A DNA stretch of 33,972 nt from Rhodothermaceae bacterium. Lineage in GTDB: Bacteria; Bacteroidota; Rhodothermia; Rhodothermales; JAHQVL01. The notes under the pieces were generated by a model. It did no database searches, had not been told where the DNA came from, and was given only the letters and a program-made list of their open reading frames with translations. The stretch lies in contig JAHQVL010000239.1 of assembly GCA_019634345.1 (NCBI GenBank), positions 1 through 33,972 of the forward strand. The letters run 5' to 3'. Position numbers and translations under genes: made by a program. Shown here one piece after another: positions 1 through 9,029 of this stretch; the stretch's first letter is position 1, and the number at the start of each line of letters is the position of its first letter.

Positions 1-1
1 G

Positions 2-754
2 CACAAAGGCCGCGTTGGAAATGGAGAAACATCCGCTGTGGCTTATTCAATACCTAAGGATTCGATTTCGTACTGGAGAGATCGGTTGACTAGAATGGGA
101 GTGGATATTGAAAAAGAGGCATCCCGGTTTAGCGAAGAGGTATTGGTTTTTAATGATGCTGAAGGAATCCAAATAGAGCTGGTTGGAACGGATGCCCCTT
201 CAACAATCCAATATTGGGTTGAGGGGCCGATTCCTGAGGAGCATGCGTTGCGAGGATTTCATAGCGTAACGTTGTTGTTGGATGCTGCCGGAGCGTCAGC
301 AGAGTTACTTATCGACCAAATGGGGTATTCTTTCGTCGGCAAAGAAGGGAACCGATACCGGTATGAAGCGGCCTCAAACGACAGGGGACTGTACATCGAT
401 ATAGAGGAACGGCCTGGTGGTCAGCGAGGCGCTTTTGGGGCAGGCTCTATACACCACATTGCTTTTCGCACTGTGGACGATGATGAGCAGCTTGAGTACC
501 GCAATGTATTTATCCAAAGCGGCCGGCAAGTCACTCCTGTTAGAGATCGTCAGTATTTTCATTCCATCTATTTCAGAGAACCCGGTGGTGTATTGTTTGA
601 AGTGGCCACAGATGCACCAGGGTTTTTATATGATGAACCAATTGACGAACTCGGCGATACGTTGAAATTGCCACCCTGGCTTGAAGGACAGCGAGATATC
701 CTTGAGCAAAAACTGCCAGCGATTCAGCGTGCGCACGAAAATAAGGAGGTATAG
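2..754 (+). CDS. Ring-cleaving dioxygenase, MhqE/MhqO-type VOC protein (5' partial)
   Basis: The gene enters the window already open: the codons before the GTG at 38 read HKGRVGNGETSA and continue without a stop into the protein, so the real start lies upstream of base 1 and the GTG is internal. The visible part covers the end of the first vicinal-oxygen-chelate (glyoxalase) domain and all of a second. The second domain shows the usual metal-ligand positions in IHHIAF, YFHSIYF and LFEVATD (His, His, Glu). MhqE/MhqO proteins are extradiol-type dioxygenases linked in Bacillus to hydroquinone and quinone resistance. The gene ends 3 bp before an MhqD-like hydrolase, the same pairing as in Bacillus mhqED, which supports the assignment. 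The actual substrate cannot be read from the sequence. Confidence 0.88.
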   Translation, partial: HKGRVGNGETSAVAYSIPKDSISYWRDRLTRMGVDIEKEASRFSEEVLVFNDAEGIQIELVGTDAPSTIQYWVEGPIPEEHALRGFHSVTLLLDAAGASAELLIDQMGYSFVGKEGNRYRYEAASNDRGLYIDIEERPGGQRGAFGAGSIHHIAFRTVDDDEQLEYRNVFIQSGRQVTPVRDRQYFHSIYFREPGGVLFEVATDAPGFLYDEPIDELGDTLKLPPWLEGQRDILEQKLPAIQRAHENKEV

Positions 755-757
755 TGC

Positions 758-1411
758 ATGTCAACATCAACTGCTAAAGGGCCTCATCAAGGGCAGCCCG
801 TTTTGAGAATTGGTGCTTCTCTTGACGACGCCAAAGGTGCGTTTATACTGGTGCATGGAAGGGGAGCGTCTGCAGAAAGTATTCTTGAGCTTGGGCCATT
901 AATCGGCGGCGAGGAGTTCGCCTTCCTGGCTCCTCAAGCGGCTGGGCATACGTGGTATCCAAACAGTTTTCTTGCCACATTGGAGCAAAATGAACCAGGA
1001 TTGTCCTCGGGGCTTTTGACTATAGACGGGCTTATTAAACAACTGGAAGAATCTGGAATACCTTCGGATCGTATTCTTCTAGGAGGATTCTCGCAAGGAG
1101 CTTGCCTGGTATCGGAATACGCAGCGCGTCATCCTAAGAAATACGGAGGTCTATTGGTCTTTAGTGGTGGTGTAGTCGGCCCATTAGGGATGGAACGTAC
1201 ATACGAAGGCTCATTAGAAAATACGCCCGTTTTTATAGGATGCAGCGACAAAGATTTTCATATACCCCTTGAACGTGTTAACGAAACGGCAGACGTCTTT
1301 GAGTCAATGGGTGCTAAAGTTAACAAGAAAATATACCCAGATATGGGGCACACAATCATCAAAGACGAAATCAATCATGCTCGTGAGATTGCCTTGCAGC
1401 TGTTGCAATGA
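758..1411 (+). CDS. Alpha/beta hydrolase, MhqD-like phospholipase/carboxylesterase family
   Basis: A complete 217-aa cytosolic esterase-type hydrolase with no signal peptide. The oxyanion-hole HGRGA motif is near residue 33, the nucleophile serine is in GFSQG (Ser112), the acid is in GCSDKD (Asp164 or Asp166) and the histidine is in MGHT (His198). This is the layout of the phospholipase/carboxylesterase family that contains MhqD. The ATG at 758 has a strong AAGGAGG at 743-749 lying in the end of the preceding dioxygenase gene, so the two are probably one transcript and translationally coupled. The pair plausibly handles quinone or catechol compounds: the dioxygenase opens the ring and the hydrolase cleaves an ester or the opened product. 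That role is inferred from the family and the pairing. Confidence 0.88.
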   Translation: MSTSTAKGPHQGQPVLRIGASLDDAKGAFILVHGRGASAESILELGPLIGGEEFAFLAPQAAGHTWYPNSFLATLEQNEPGLSSGLLTIDGLIKQLEESGIPSDRILLGGFSQGACLVSEYAARHPKKYGGLLVFSGGVVGPLGMERTYEGSLENTPVFIGCSDKDFHIPLERVNETADVFESMGAKVNKKIYPDMGHTIIKDEINHAREIALQLLQ

Positions 1412-1511
1412 GTTTCCGGCTAGTTAATTTTTTGTCCTTGCATGGAAACGAATATCATCCAAAAGCATATGAAAAAAAAGCTGTTTGCCCCATGTCCCCC
1501 CAAGGTTGGTT

Positions 1512-1949
1512 ATGAATAGAGTAGTAGCCCTTCTTTTTTTGGTGCTTTTATTCGTAGGCTGTGATTCTGCAGAACTCCTTGATGATCCCTCCCAAGAGAC
1601 CGAAGATCACATTGCCAACGCCTCTCGCCGGATCGACATACCACGACAACGGGACACCCTCAGGATTGGTTCGCCATTTAGATTAAAAGCTGCCGTCGAC
1701 TGCCACAATCCAATCATTGGCATTCGGGTAGAGATTACGGATGGTTCGAAAGGGCAAGGAGATGGCGAGGTACTCACTCACATTGCGTTTCCCGCCAGGG
1801 GTACAGAGTCATTTGAGATGGACACTTTACTGACCGTCCCCGAATTACCTAAAATGACTGAAAGCAATCAGTATGGATTTATCCTGGTAGAAGTATACGA
1901 GGGTCGGGAGTATCGAGCTGGTTTTGAGCCAGTTGTCATAGTGGAATAA
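1512..1949 (+). CDS. Small lipoprotein of unknown function
   Basis: A 145-aa predicted lipoprotein that I do not recognise. The frame is open from a TTG at 1485, but the ATG at 1512 gives a clean signal peptide starting MNRVVALLFL with the lipobox LFVGC, so I chose it. The mature part begins with an acidic linker (SAELLDDPSQETED) and then looks beta-rich, with one further Cys (AAVDCHNP), which may suggest an immunoglobulin-like fold. It should be anchored to a membrane by the lipidated cysteine. It lies 100 bp after the hydrolase and 37 bp before rarD on the same strand. Neighbours give no clear hint of its job. Confidence 0.72.
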   Translation: MNRVVALLFLVLLFVGCDSAELLDDPSQETEDHIANASRRIDIPRQRDTLRIGSPFRLKAAVDCHNPIIGIRVEITDGSKGQGDGEVLTHIAFPARGTESFEMDTLLTVPELPKMTESNQYGFILVEVYEGREYRAGFEPVVIVE

Positions 1950-1986
1950 CTCATGTCTTAATTGAGCTGGGGAGCCTGGCGTAGCG

Positions 1987-2892
1987 ATGAATAGAAGAGG
2001 TGTATGGTATGCGCTTGCTGCGTACGGATTGTGGGGCGTATTACCAATCTATTGGAAATCCTTGGGACAGGTTGATGCGTTTGAAATACTCATGCATCGC
2101 ATGGTGTGGTCTTTGATTTTCCTTATTGCTGTATTGGCCATTCGAAAACGGTTTGATTGGCTTCGATCGGTACTCCGGGACAAAAAGACGCTGTTGCTTT
2201 ATACGGTTGCTTCTCTTCTTTTGGGTTCAAATTGGGGCTTGTTTATCTGGGCGGTCAATGCAGATTTTATTGTTGAAACAAGCCTGGGCTATTACATCAC
2301 TCCCTTGTTTAATGTATTGCTGGGTATGGTGGTGTTTAAGGAACGATTAAGAGCTGGCCAATGGGTAGCTATTGGTGTTGCCGCATTAGGTGTCGTGTAT
2401 TTGACCATCAACTATGGACACCTACCCTGGATAGCCCTTGGATTAGCGCTTTCATTTAGTTTGTATGGAGTTTTGAAAAAGAAGGCACCCCTGGGGGCCT
2501 TTGAAGGGTTAACGATTGAAACAGCAGTACTCTTCTTGCCTGCCCTTGGATACCTGTTATACTTGCAGAGTTCAGGCGTAGGCGCAATTGGGCAGGTAGA
2601 TCCGATGACTCATTGGTTGCTTGCGTTGACTGGTGTTGCTACAGCCATACCTCTCTTGTTTTTTTCTGCAGCAGCACAGCGAATCCCTTTGACTTGGATT
2701 GGATTTATTCAATACCTTTCACCAAGCATAAGTATGGTGATAGCCCTATTTTTGTACCATGAACCATTTGGTGTTGTCAGGCAAATCGGATTCATTATAA
2801 TAGGCGTTGCCCTTCTTTTATTTACAATGGAAAATGTTGTGTACATGCGTCGTAGCAAACGGGCTTCTAGACAACATGGACAACAAGGATAA
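1987..2892 (+). CDS. rarD: EamA-family transporter RarD
   Basis: A 301-aa inner-membrane protein of the drug/metabolite transporter superfamily. The start (MNRRGVWYALAAYGLWGVLPIYWK) is typical of RarD, as are the conserved RMVWS stretch and SNWGLFIWAVN. About ten hydrophobic segments are visible, in the two-times-five EamA repeat arrangement, with a short basic C-terminus (MRRSKRASRQHG). RarD proteins are permeases of uncertain substrate; the name comes from chloramphenicol sensitivity. The ATG at 1987 is the first in frame. The stop at 2890-2892 is only 4 bp before the next ATG, and the AAGGAT at the end of this gene probably serves as that gene's ribosome binding site, so the two are likely co-translated. 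Confidence 0.93.
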   Translation: MNRRGVWYALAAYGLWGVLPIYWKSLGQVDAFEILMHRMVWSLIFLIAVLAIRKRFDWLRSVLRDKKTLLLYTVASLLLGSNWGLFIWAVNADFIVETSLGYYITPLFNVLLGMVVFKERLRAGQWVAIGVAALGVVYLTINYGHLPWIALGLALSFSLYGVLKKKAPLGAFEGLTIETAVLFLPALGYLLYLQSSGVGAIGQVDPMTHWLLALTGVATAIPLLFFSAAAQRIPLTWIGFIQYLSPSISMVIALFLYHEPFGVVRQIGFIIIGVALLLFTMENVVYMRRSKRASRQHGQQG

Positions 2893-2896
2893 TCTA

Positions 2897-3427
2897 ATGC
2901 GTTACTTAAAAATCAAAATATTGGTACTCACTCTTTTAATAGCATTCCCAGTGTCAGCACAAGAAACACCTGGTGGGCTGGAAGAAGGGTTTTTGGGTCG
3001 ATACAATTATGCGGCCAACAGGTTGGTGCGCCTTGCTGAGGCTCTGCCTGAAGACGTGTTTACATGGAAACCTAATGAAACAGGGATGACTGTCGAGCAC
3101 GTATTCATGCACATTATCAGATACAACTATGAATACCCAGAAAGGAATCTTGGTATCACGTCACCTGCGGATATCGACCTGGATAAATTGGAGTCAATGA
3201 AAGGCAAAGAAACCGTACTAAACTATCTCAAGCCGTCTTTAGACTATGCCCGGAAGGTGCTTGTTGAGATGCCTGAAGAGGATCGCCAAAAAATCGTAGA
3301 GCTCTATGGCAATGATACGCAAGCCTGGAATGTCTTTTACCAGCTTCAAGTGCACATGGCCGAGCATCTCGGGCAGTTGATGGCGTATACAAGAATGAAC
3401 GATATTGTGCCGCCCTGGTCGAGGTAA
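2897..3427 (+). CDS. Exported DinB-family protein
   Basis: A 176-aa protein starting at the ATG at 2897. The open frame extends back into rarD, but that part overlaps and does not look like this family. Residues 1-21 form a signal peptide ending FPVSA|QE. The mature protein is a DinB-like four-helix bundle: VFTWKPNETGMTVEHVFMHI carries His68/His72, and the C-terminal helix carries His153 and His157 in HMAEHLGQLMAYTRMN, the usual three-histidine metal site. It ends with the common VPPWSR. DinB-like proteins often are metal-dependent thiol transferases, but the exported forms next to hydrolases have no defined reaction. Four bases separate it from the next start, so it belongs to the same transcription unit. 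Confidence 0.85.
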   Translation: MRYLKIKILVLTLLIAFPVSAQETPGGLEEGFLGRYNYAANRLVRLAEALPEDVFTWKPNETGMTVEHVFMHIIRYNYEYPERNLGITSPADIDLDKLESMKGKETVLNYLKPSLDYARKVLVEMPEEDRQKIVELYGNDTQAWNVFYQLQVHMAEHLGQLMAYTRMNDIVPPWSR

Positions 3428-3431
3428 CCGC

Positions 3432-4862
3432 TTGACGAAATACGTGTGTCTGTTGCTTCTATTGGCTGTTGTGGGGTGTGTTACACAACCGAGCGATACT
3501 GAACTGCCTGTATCTGCGGATACGCGGACAGGGCTTGCGGATTCTGTGCGAGCGTATTTGAGGGTTGATGCACCCGTTGTTGCCTTAAAAGATGTAGCTA
3601 TCATCGACGGCACGGGAGAGGAGGTGAAGCTTGCTCAAACTATCTTGATCAAGAACGGACTCATCTCAGAAGTAGGATCCATAAAGGAAGTAGCGATTCC
3701 TGATAAAGCTGAAGTACTGGAGCTTTCCGGCCGTACTGTGATCCCCGGGATTGTAGGTACACATAATCACCTGCATATGCCGGGCATCCATTTTATGCCC
3801 TATACGGCCCCTAGGATGTATCTGGGCAGTGGTGTCACTACGATTCAAACTACGGGTTCAGCCTCTCCTGCCCGAGAGAAGGAATTGGCGGATGCAATTC
3901 AGCGAGGAGAAGCAGTTGGACCAGAAGTAGTGCATACAGGGCCTTACTTCTCAGGCCCTGGTGGGAGTCCCGCGATGATTCAGCCGGAGAGCATCGAGCA
4001 CATTGCAGACACGGTTGCGTATTGGGTTGGACAAGGCGTTTCCTGGTTTAAGGTATATCGGCATATTAAACCAGACATGCTTGCTGCGGTGATCGATGAA
4101 GTGCATAAACAAGGGGCAAAAGTGACAGGGCATTTATGCTCAGTGACCTATCAGGAAGCTGCTGAGATGGGAATCGATGCGATTGAGCACGGGTTCATTC
4201 ATGCGTTTGATCTTGCATCAGACAAAAGGCCGGGAGAGTGCTCGGGGGGCCGGTCATTTAGAAGTCTTGAAAAGATTGAAGGAGGCCGGGTCAGGCAGCT
4301 TCATGACGTATTGATTAAGCATGGAGTTGCACTATCTACTACACTGGCTATCTTTGAAGCGCAGACCCCGGGGAGAGCTGTGGCTGATGTGCGTTCCTTA
4401 GCAGTTATGGCGCCAGAATGGCGCTATCGATACGAGCAACAGCAAGAGCGCATGCGAATAGCTGGAGAGGGATGGTACTTTAAGCCCGATTGGTTGAACA
4501 ACTCAATGCAACATGACTATTTGTTCTACGAGAGAGGGGGACTACTTACTGCCGGGCTCGACCCCGGACTCCATAATTTCCCCGGATACGGCGATCAGCG
4601 AAATTTCGAGCTTTTTGTTGAAGCCGGATTTCCTGTGGTTGACGCCATTAAAGTGATGACCTCAAATGGCGCTACGTTACTTGGCTTGGAGGACAGAGGA
4701 GTCATTCAACCGGGGAAGAGAGCCGATCTGGTTGTACTAAAAGGAGAACTGCACCGACACACTGCTGTCATACGTCAGTCCGAAATTGTTTTTAAAGAGG
4801 GATACGGCTTCGACCCTGTAGCACTTATAAAAGATGTCCAGGGGCGAGTCGGTATCGATTAA
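3432..4862 (+). CDS. Amidohydrolase-family lipoprotein (imidazolonepropionase/prolidase-like)
   Basis: A 476-aa metal-dependent hydrolase. I start it at the TTG at 3432, preceded by GAGGT with about 7 bp spacing, which yields a lipoprotein signal ending VVGC; the frame stays open to 3405 inside dinB but without a sensible signal. Amidohydrolase landmarks follow in order: the first-strand HxH in GTHNHLH (His111, His113), a lysine in SWFKVYRH that could be the carbamylated metal bridge, His in VTGHL, His in IEHGFIHAF, and Asp in TAGLDPG. The C-terminus has the standard GVIQPGKRADLVVL return to the small beta-sandwich domain. Family members cleave cyclic amides or dipeptides; the substrate here is unknown. 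It should act in the periplasm or at the outer membrane. Confidence 0.87.
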   Translation: MTKYVCLLLLLAVVGCVTQPSDTELPVSADTRTGLADSVRAYLRVDAPVVALKDVAIIDGTGEEVKLAQTILIKNGLISEVGSIKEVAIPDKAEVLELSGRTVIPGIVGTHNHLHMPGIHFMPYTAPRMYLGSGVTTIQTTGSASPAREKELADAIQRGEAVGPEVVHTGPYFSGPGGSPAMIQPESIEHIADTVAYWVGQGVSWFKVYRHIKPDMLAAVIDEVHKQGAKVTGHLCSVTYQEAAEMGIDAIEHGFIHAFDLASDKRPGECSGGRSFRSLEKIEGGRVRQLHDVLIKHGVALSTTLAIFEAQTPGRAVADVRSLAVMAPEWRYRYEQQQERMRIAGEGWYFKPDWLNNSMQHDYLFYERGGLLTAGLDPGLHNFPGYGDQRNFELFVEAGFPVVDAIKVMTSNGATLLGLEDRGVIQPGKRADLVVLKGELHRHTAVIRQSEIVFKEGYGFDPVALIKDVQGRVGID

Positions 4863-4886
4863 TTTGAATTGATTACCAATGAAACG

Positions 4887-5261
4887 ATGAACTTAGGAGC
4901 CTTTTCAATCAGCCTGGCGGTCAAAGACCTGGCTGCATCAAAAGCATTTTACGAAACCCTCGGATTTGAGTCTTTTGCGGGAGACATGGAGCGCAATTAT
5001 CTGATCATGAAAAATGGAGATCATATAATCGGTTTGTTTCAGGGCATGTTCGAAAACAACATACTGACCTTTAATCCAGGATGGGACCAGGATGCAAAGC
5101 AACTAGACTCTTATACGGACGTCCGCGAGCTTCAAAAAGAACTAAAGGCAAAGGGAATTACGTTTGCCAATGAAGCAGACGATGCGACCACAGGGCCAGC
5201 CAGTTTCGTCATCATCGACCCCGATGGAAATCCCATACTTGTCGATCAGCATGTAGGGTAG
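4887..5261 (+). CDS. Small VOC (glyoxalase-fold) family protein
   Basis: A 124-aa single-domain vicinal-oxygen-chelate protein. It contains the typical opening [22 protein letters not shown] and the closing [16 protein letters not shown]. The ATG at 4887 ([10 protein letters not shown]) is the usual family start; a TTG at 4869 would add six residues and has no better ribosome binding site. There is no signal peptide, so it is cytosolic. Proteins of this kind include glyoxalase I-like enzymes, bleomycin-type resistance proteins and uncharacterised members, and the sequence does not discriminate. It follows the amidohydrolase by 24 bp on the same strand. Confidence 0.84.
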   Translation: MNLGAFSISLAVKDLAASKAFYETLGFESFAGDMERNYLIMKNGDHIIGLFQGMFENNILTFNPGWDQDAKQLDSYTDVRELQKELKAKGITFANEADDATTGPASFVIIDPDGNPILVDQHVG

Positions 5262-5346
5262 GGATCTGCCTTTTACTGTCATCCCATTGTTGTTTATCCG
5301 TCTTTTTTAGAAATTGCACGTTCCCACCAATAAACATGTCGTTTAC

Positions 5347-6993
5347 ATGCGCCTTTTTTTAACGCTAACAAGCATTCTGTTCAGTCTCTTGCTTATCGGA
5401 GGCTGTTCATCCGCGCAGTCAGAAGGCGGGCATAATACTGAGATTGATTTCCGTCCTAATATTCTCTGGATTGTCGCCGAGGATTTAAGCCCGATTATCC
5501 CACCCTTTGGAGATTCAACAATAACTACGCCTACTCTAAGCAGACTTGCTGCCGAAGGAGTCCGGTACACCCATGTCTTTTCTCCATCGGGTGTTTGTGC
5601 ACCCAGTAGGGCTGCGATTGCGCTAGGCATGTACCAAAATCATGTGGGTGCTCATCATATGCGCACTGGAGGAAATCCACTGTATTTTCCTGAAGGATTA
5701 ACGCCGTATGAGGCCATGCCACCAGCCGAGGTACGGATGCACAGTGAATACCTCCGTGAAGCCGGGTATTATGTGACAAACAATGCAAAAGAAGACTACC
5801 AATTTAAAAAGCCCGTCACGGCATGGGATGAAAGCAGCCGGCAGGCGCATTGGAAGAATAGAAACCCAGGGCAGCCTTTCTTTGCCATATTTAATTTGGG
5901 TATAACCCATGAATCGCAAGTATGGGCTCGCGCGAACGACTCGCTATGGGTACCTGAGGATCTTGAGGTGCCTGTGCCTCCGTACTTGCCCGATAACGAA
6001 ATAGGGCAGCAGGACGTCCGGCAGGTATATTCAAACATCAAGCAAATGGATAAGCAAGCTGGGGATTTGATCGCCGAATTGGAGGCAGAAGGTCTATTGG
6101 ATAGCACCATCGTGTTTTGGTATAGCGATCATGGGGGCCCCTTGCCCAGGCAAAAGCGGCTTTTATACGATTCAGGCGTACGCGTGCCCATGATCATTCG
6201 CTTCCCGGACGGGCGAAGAGCCGGTGAGATCGATGATCAGTTAATAAGCTTTATTGATTTTAAGCCAACCATTATGTCGCTGGCCGGCCTAACACCTCCT
6301 GCTTATCTGGATGGACAGGCGTTTTTAGGCCCGTCTAAAGCAGAAGAAATGCGGACCTATATACATGGCGCTGCAGACCGGTTTGATGGGCAGTATGATA
6401 TGATCCGGTCGGTGAGAGACAGCCGGTATAAGTACATGAAAAATTTCCAGCCGGAAAAACCCTACTACTTACCGGTGGCATACCGGGAGCAAATGCCCAT
6501 CATGAAAGAGTTATTGCGAATGAGAGATGCCGGTGAACTCGACGAATACCAGGCGCAATGGTTCAGGGAAACGAAGGAAGATGAGGAGTTGTTCGATACG
6601 GTATCAGACCCTTATGAACTGAAGAATTTGGCTTCAGACCCAGTGTATTCAGAGAAACTTGCTGAGTTACAAACGGAGTTAGATCGCTGGATGGAAGAAA
6701 TCGACGATCAGGGCGTGCTGCCAGAAAAAGAATTCCTTGCTACTATCTGGCCAGACGGAACGCAGCCGGTAACCCAAGAACCTATGGCAGAGATAGATGG
6801 AGGGATGATGAGCCTTTCTTCAGGCACCGAAGGGGCATCAATTGGGTATCAGATTATGAGTAAAGGCGAAACGGAGCCAGGAAAGAGATGGCATTTATAT
6901 ACCGGACCGTTTGCGCTTGAGGAGGGGGAGAGGGTACTAGCTGTGGCGCATCGAATAGGATTTGCACAGAGTGAAACTATCGAGTTTAAATAG
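5347..6993 (+). CDS. Type I sulfatase, lipoprotein
   Basis: A 548-aa arylsulfatase-superfamily enzyme anchored by a lipoprotein signal (ATG at 5347, lipobox LIGGC). The metal site begins WIVAEDLSP (Glu45, Asp46). The catalytic motif is CAPSR at residues 84-88, matching the CxPSR needed for conversion of the cysteine to formylglycine, so a separate maturase must exist elsewhere in the genome. A second active-site stretch is WYSDHGG, and GVRVPMIIRFP follows. Residues from about 460 (GGMMSLSSGTEGASIGYQI to the end) resemble a chitobiase/hexosaminidase C-terminal beta domain. It probably removes sulfate from sulfated glycans at the cell surface. It is the last gene of the plus-strand run and is followed by a strong terminator. 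Confidence 0.92.
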   Translation: MRLFLTLTSILFSLLLIGGCSSAQSEGGHNTEIDFRPNILWIVAEDLSPIIPPFGDSTITTPTLSRLAAEGVRYTHVFSPSGVCAPSRAAIALGMYQNHVGAHHMRTGGNPLYFPEGLTPYEAMPPAEVRMHSEYLREAGYYVTNNAKEDYQFKKPVTAWDESSRQAHWKNRNPGQPFFAIFNLGITHESQVWARANDSLWVPEDLEVPVPPYLPDNEIGQQDVRQVYSNIKQMDKQAGDLIAELEAEGLLDSTIVFWYSDHGGPLPRQKRLLYDSGVRVPMIIRFPDGRRAGEIDDQLISFIDFKPTIMSLAGLTPPAYLDGQAFLGPSKAEEMRTYIHGAADRFDGQYDMIRSVRDSRYKYMKNFQPEKPYYLPVAYREQMPIMKELLRMRDAGELDEYQAQWFRETKEDEELFDTVSDPYELKNLASDPVYSEKLAELQTELDRWMEEIDDQGVLPEKEFLATIWPDGTQPVTQEPMAEIDGGMMSLSSGTEGASIGYQIMSKGETEPGKRWHLYTGPFALEEGERVLAVAHRIGFAQSETIEFK

Positions 6994-7111
6994 CCTTGGG
7001 TTCTATACGAATACTCTTTAGGTAGTATAACGACTCGCTAACTCTCCCGTAAACTTGATCATTGATTAAGAATTTAAAGGATCGATTGGTTTAAAGATAT
7101 AATGATCGGCT

Positions 7112-7143
7112 AAAACCCCGAGGCCCGTAAGCCTCGGGGTTTT
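7112..7143. terminator. Bidirectional intrinsic terminator
   Basis: A perfect 13-bp inverted repeat (AAAACCCCGAGGC at 7112-7124 and GCCTCGGGGTTTT at 7131-7143) with a 6-nt loop. It has a T run on one side and an A run on the other, so it can end transcription from both directions. It sits between the convergent sulfatase and M20 amidohydrolase genes, 3 bp from the latter's stop codon. Confidence 0.93.
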
Positions 7144-7146
7144 GTA

Positions 7147-8781
7147 TTATTCCTCTTCTTCAGCCGCAGTACTCTCTCTAATAGCTTCTCTCTGATCATC
7201 TCTCAACATGGGATAGGTAATCCCAAGTTGCTCCAGATAGCTGCTGTATTTGGTTTCGTCGTAATAGTATTTCTCCAATTCCGGTCGGAATTCGTCCATG
7301 ATGTCTTCATTTAAAAAAACAGGTGGCTGATCGTCTTCAGCTAAGAAGGAGACGTAGCTTTGGTGTTTGTTCTGGACAGTGTTGAAATAGTCCCAGGCTT
7401 GTTCTACCAGCATAGGTTTCATTAAGAGCTCCAATGTTGTTCGTGCCATGACTTTGGCACCTGAAGTTACCCCTTTGTGGGCAATAGGGGTAGCCATGGC
7501 GATACCATTAGACCAGTGATGGCCTGGAAGCCCCCTTATATTGGATGGGAAGCGGAGGGTAACAGTTGGGACAGCCCAGGAAATATCGCCGATGTCATCG
7601 GAGCCGCCGCTGATCGGGTTTTCGGTGGGTTTGCCGATGGGGCCTAGCTCTGTGGAGAGTCCAATGGGGTCGGAACCGATTTCTAATTGGACGGCTTTTG
7701 CCAGCATCTGATCGTCTTCACTCCATTCGGGTAATCCGATGGTTTCAATGTGGTTGTACATAGTTTCTGCTACGATCTTGTTGAAGTGCCGGGGCCATGC
7801 TGCTCCGAGGATTTGATAGGACATGTCGGTGTCTGTCATAATCGAGGCGCCTTCAGCCATTTTGACGCCGGTGTCATACATCTTTTTGATGCCTCCGTAT
7901 TCGATCTCCCGGAAGAAGTACCACACCGATGCTTTTGGGGGAACCACATTTGGTTGATCACCACCATCGCGGATCACATAATGCGATCGTTGTAAAGGAT
8001 GCAGATGCTCTCGTCTAAAATTCCATCCTACATTCATGAGTTCAACCGCATCCAGTGCGCTCCGTCCCATCCAGGGGGCACCGGCGCCGTGTGCAGCAGA
8101 ACCATCGAATGAAAACAACACAGATACCATCCCCGTGCCACGTGCCGGGCCATACGAGACGCTCATGTTGTTGCTTACATTGGTAAACAGCGCAATGTCT
8201 ACATCCTTAAAATGCCCATCGCGGACAAACCAGGCTTTGCTGCCCAACTGCTCTTCTGCTACGCCAGGCCACAGCACAAGCGTTCCAGGTAGATTCTCCC
8301 GCTCCATGATTTCCTTGAGTACGAGCGCCGCTGTGACATTTACTGCTTGTCCAGAGTTGTGGCCTTCACCATGACCGGGGGCTCCCTCAACAATAGGATC
8401 CTCATAAGCAACGCCTGGCTTCTGGCTGGCTTTAGGGATGCAGTCCAAGTCACTGCCAAATGCAATGACGGGGTCTCCTGAGCCCCAACGAGCAAACCAC
8501 GCAGTTGGGATACCCGATTGCCCCCACTCGACGTTAAATCCATTCTCTTCAAGTATGTCTACAATATATGCCGAAGTTTCTTTCTCCTGGAATCCTAACT
8601 CAGAGAAACTGAAGATTTTGTCGACCATAATCTGGGAGAACTGAGCCAGGCTGTCAATTTCAGCATCCATCTCTTCCATTAAGGCGTTCATCTTTCGCTG
8701 ATCTTTCTTTGAAAGGTTCTGTGCGGAGGCCGTTAGGGTATACCCTGAAAAAAGGAGAATAAATAAATAGATCGTTTTCAT
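7147..8781 (-). CDS. Secreted M20-family amidohydrolase, AbgB-like
   Basis: A 544-aa metallopeptidase-fold enzyme with a signal peptide ending TASA|QN. Residues 45-70 (FSELGFQEKETSA) match the start of the AbgB/M20D amidohydrolase domain; the metal region reads GSDLDCIP (near 110), PGHGEGHNSG (His137, His141) and GVAEEQLGSKAW (Glu176, Glu177). The later GGSDDIGDISWAVPTV is also characteristic. AbgB hydrolyses p-aminobenzoyl-glutamate; many exported homologues are only annotated as amidohydrolases, so the substrate is uncertain. Where M20D enzymes usually have HxCGH, this one has HGEGH, a glutamate in place of the metal-binding cysteine. It is transcribed alone, convergent with the sulfatase. 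Confidence 0.88.
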   Translation of the reverse strand: MKTIYLFILLFSGYTLTASAQNLSKKDQRKMNALMEEMDAEIDSLAQFSQIMVDKIFSFSELGFQEKETSAYIVDILEENGFNVEWGQSGIPTAWFARWGSGDPVIAFGSDLDCIPKASQKPGVAYEDPIVEGAPGHGEGHNSGQAVNVTAALVLKEIMERENLPGTLVLWPGVAEEQLGSKAWFVRDGHFKDVDIALFTNVSNNMSVSYGPARGTGMVSVLFSFDGSAAHGAGAPWMGRSALDAVELMNVGWNFRREHLHPLQRSHYVIRDGGDQPNVVPPKASVWYFFREIEYGGIKKMYDTGVKMAEGASIMTDTDMSYQILGAAWPRHFNKIVAETMYNHIETIGLPEWSEDDQMLAKAVQLEIGSDPIGLSTELGPIGKPTENPISGGSDDIGDISWAVPTVTLRFPSNIRGLPGHHWSNGIAMATPIAHKGVTSGAKVMARTTLELLMKPMLVEQAWDYFNTVQNKHQSYVSFLAEDDQPPVFLNEDIMDEFRPELEKYYYDETKYSSYLEQLGITYPMLRDDQREAIRESTAAEEEE

Positions 8782-9029
8782 GGAGGGCAGGGGGGCGTCT
8801 TTTAGGAGGGAAGGAAAAATAAGTCGATTCTATAAAATAGGCAGTTTAGTGTATATGGTCAATTTATTAAGGCAAAGTGAGCAATATGGTGTACTAAATT
8901 AGCTGGTTTGTAGAGAGACCATCCTGGCACGCTAATTGAAAAACACATCTATACCCCCATCCGAATCTCCCTTTGAGATCCCCCCATTTCTTAGAATAAT
9001 CCCTCTCCTCTCAAAATCGCTTCGCTATT
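8782..9029. other. Divergent intergenic region, no gene seen
   Basis: These 248 bp separate the starts of the M20 amidohydrolase (minus) and the metalloprotease (plus) and must hold both promoters. I find no reliable operator or RNA. The part next to the protease has C-rich runs (ACCCCCATCC, GATCCCCCCATT) that could slow or regulate transcription, without a clear model. Confidence 0.45.

Noticed and set aside
3239..3613. 124-codon minus-strand frame across the dinB/amidohydrolase junction
   Set aside because: Antisense to two well-supported genes with clear family motifs; no motif of its own.
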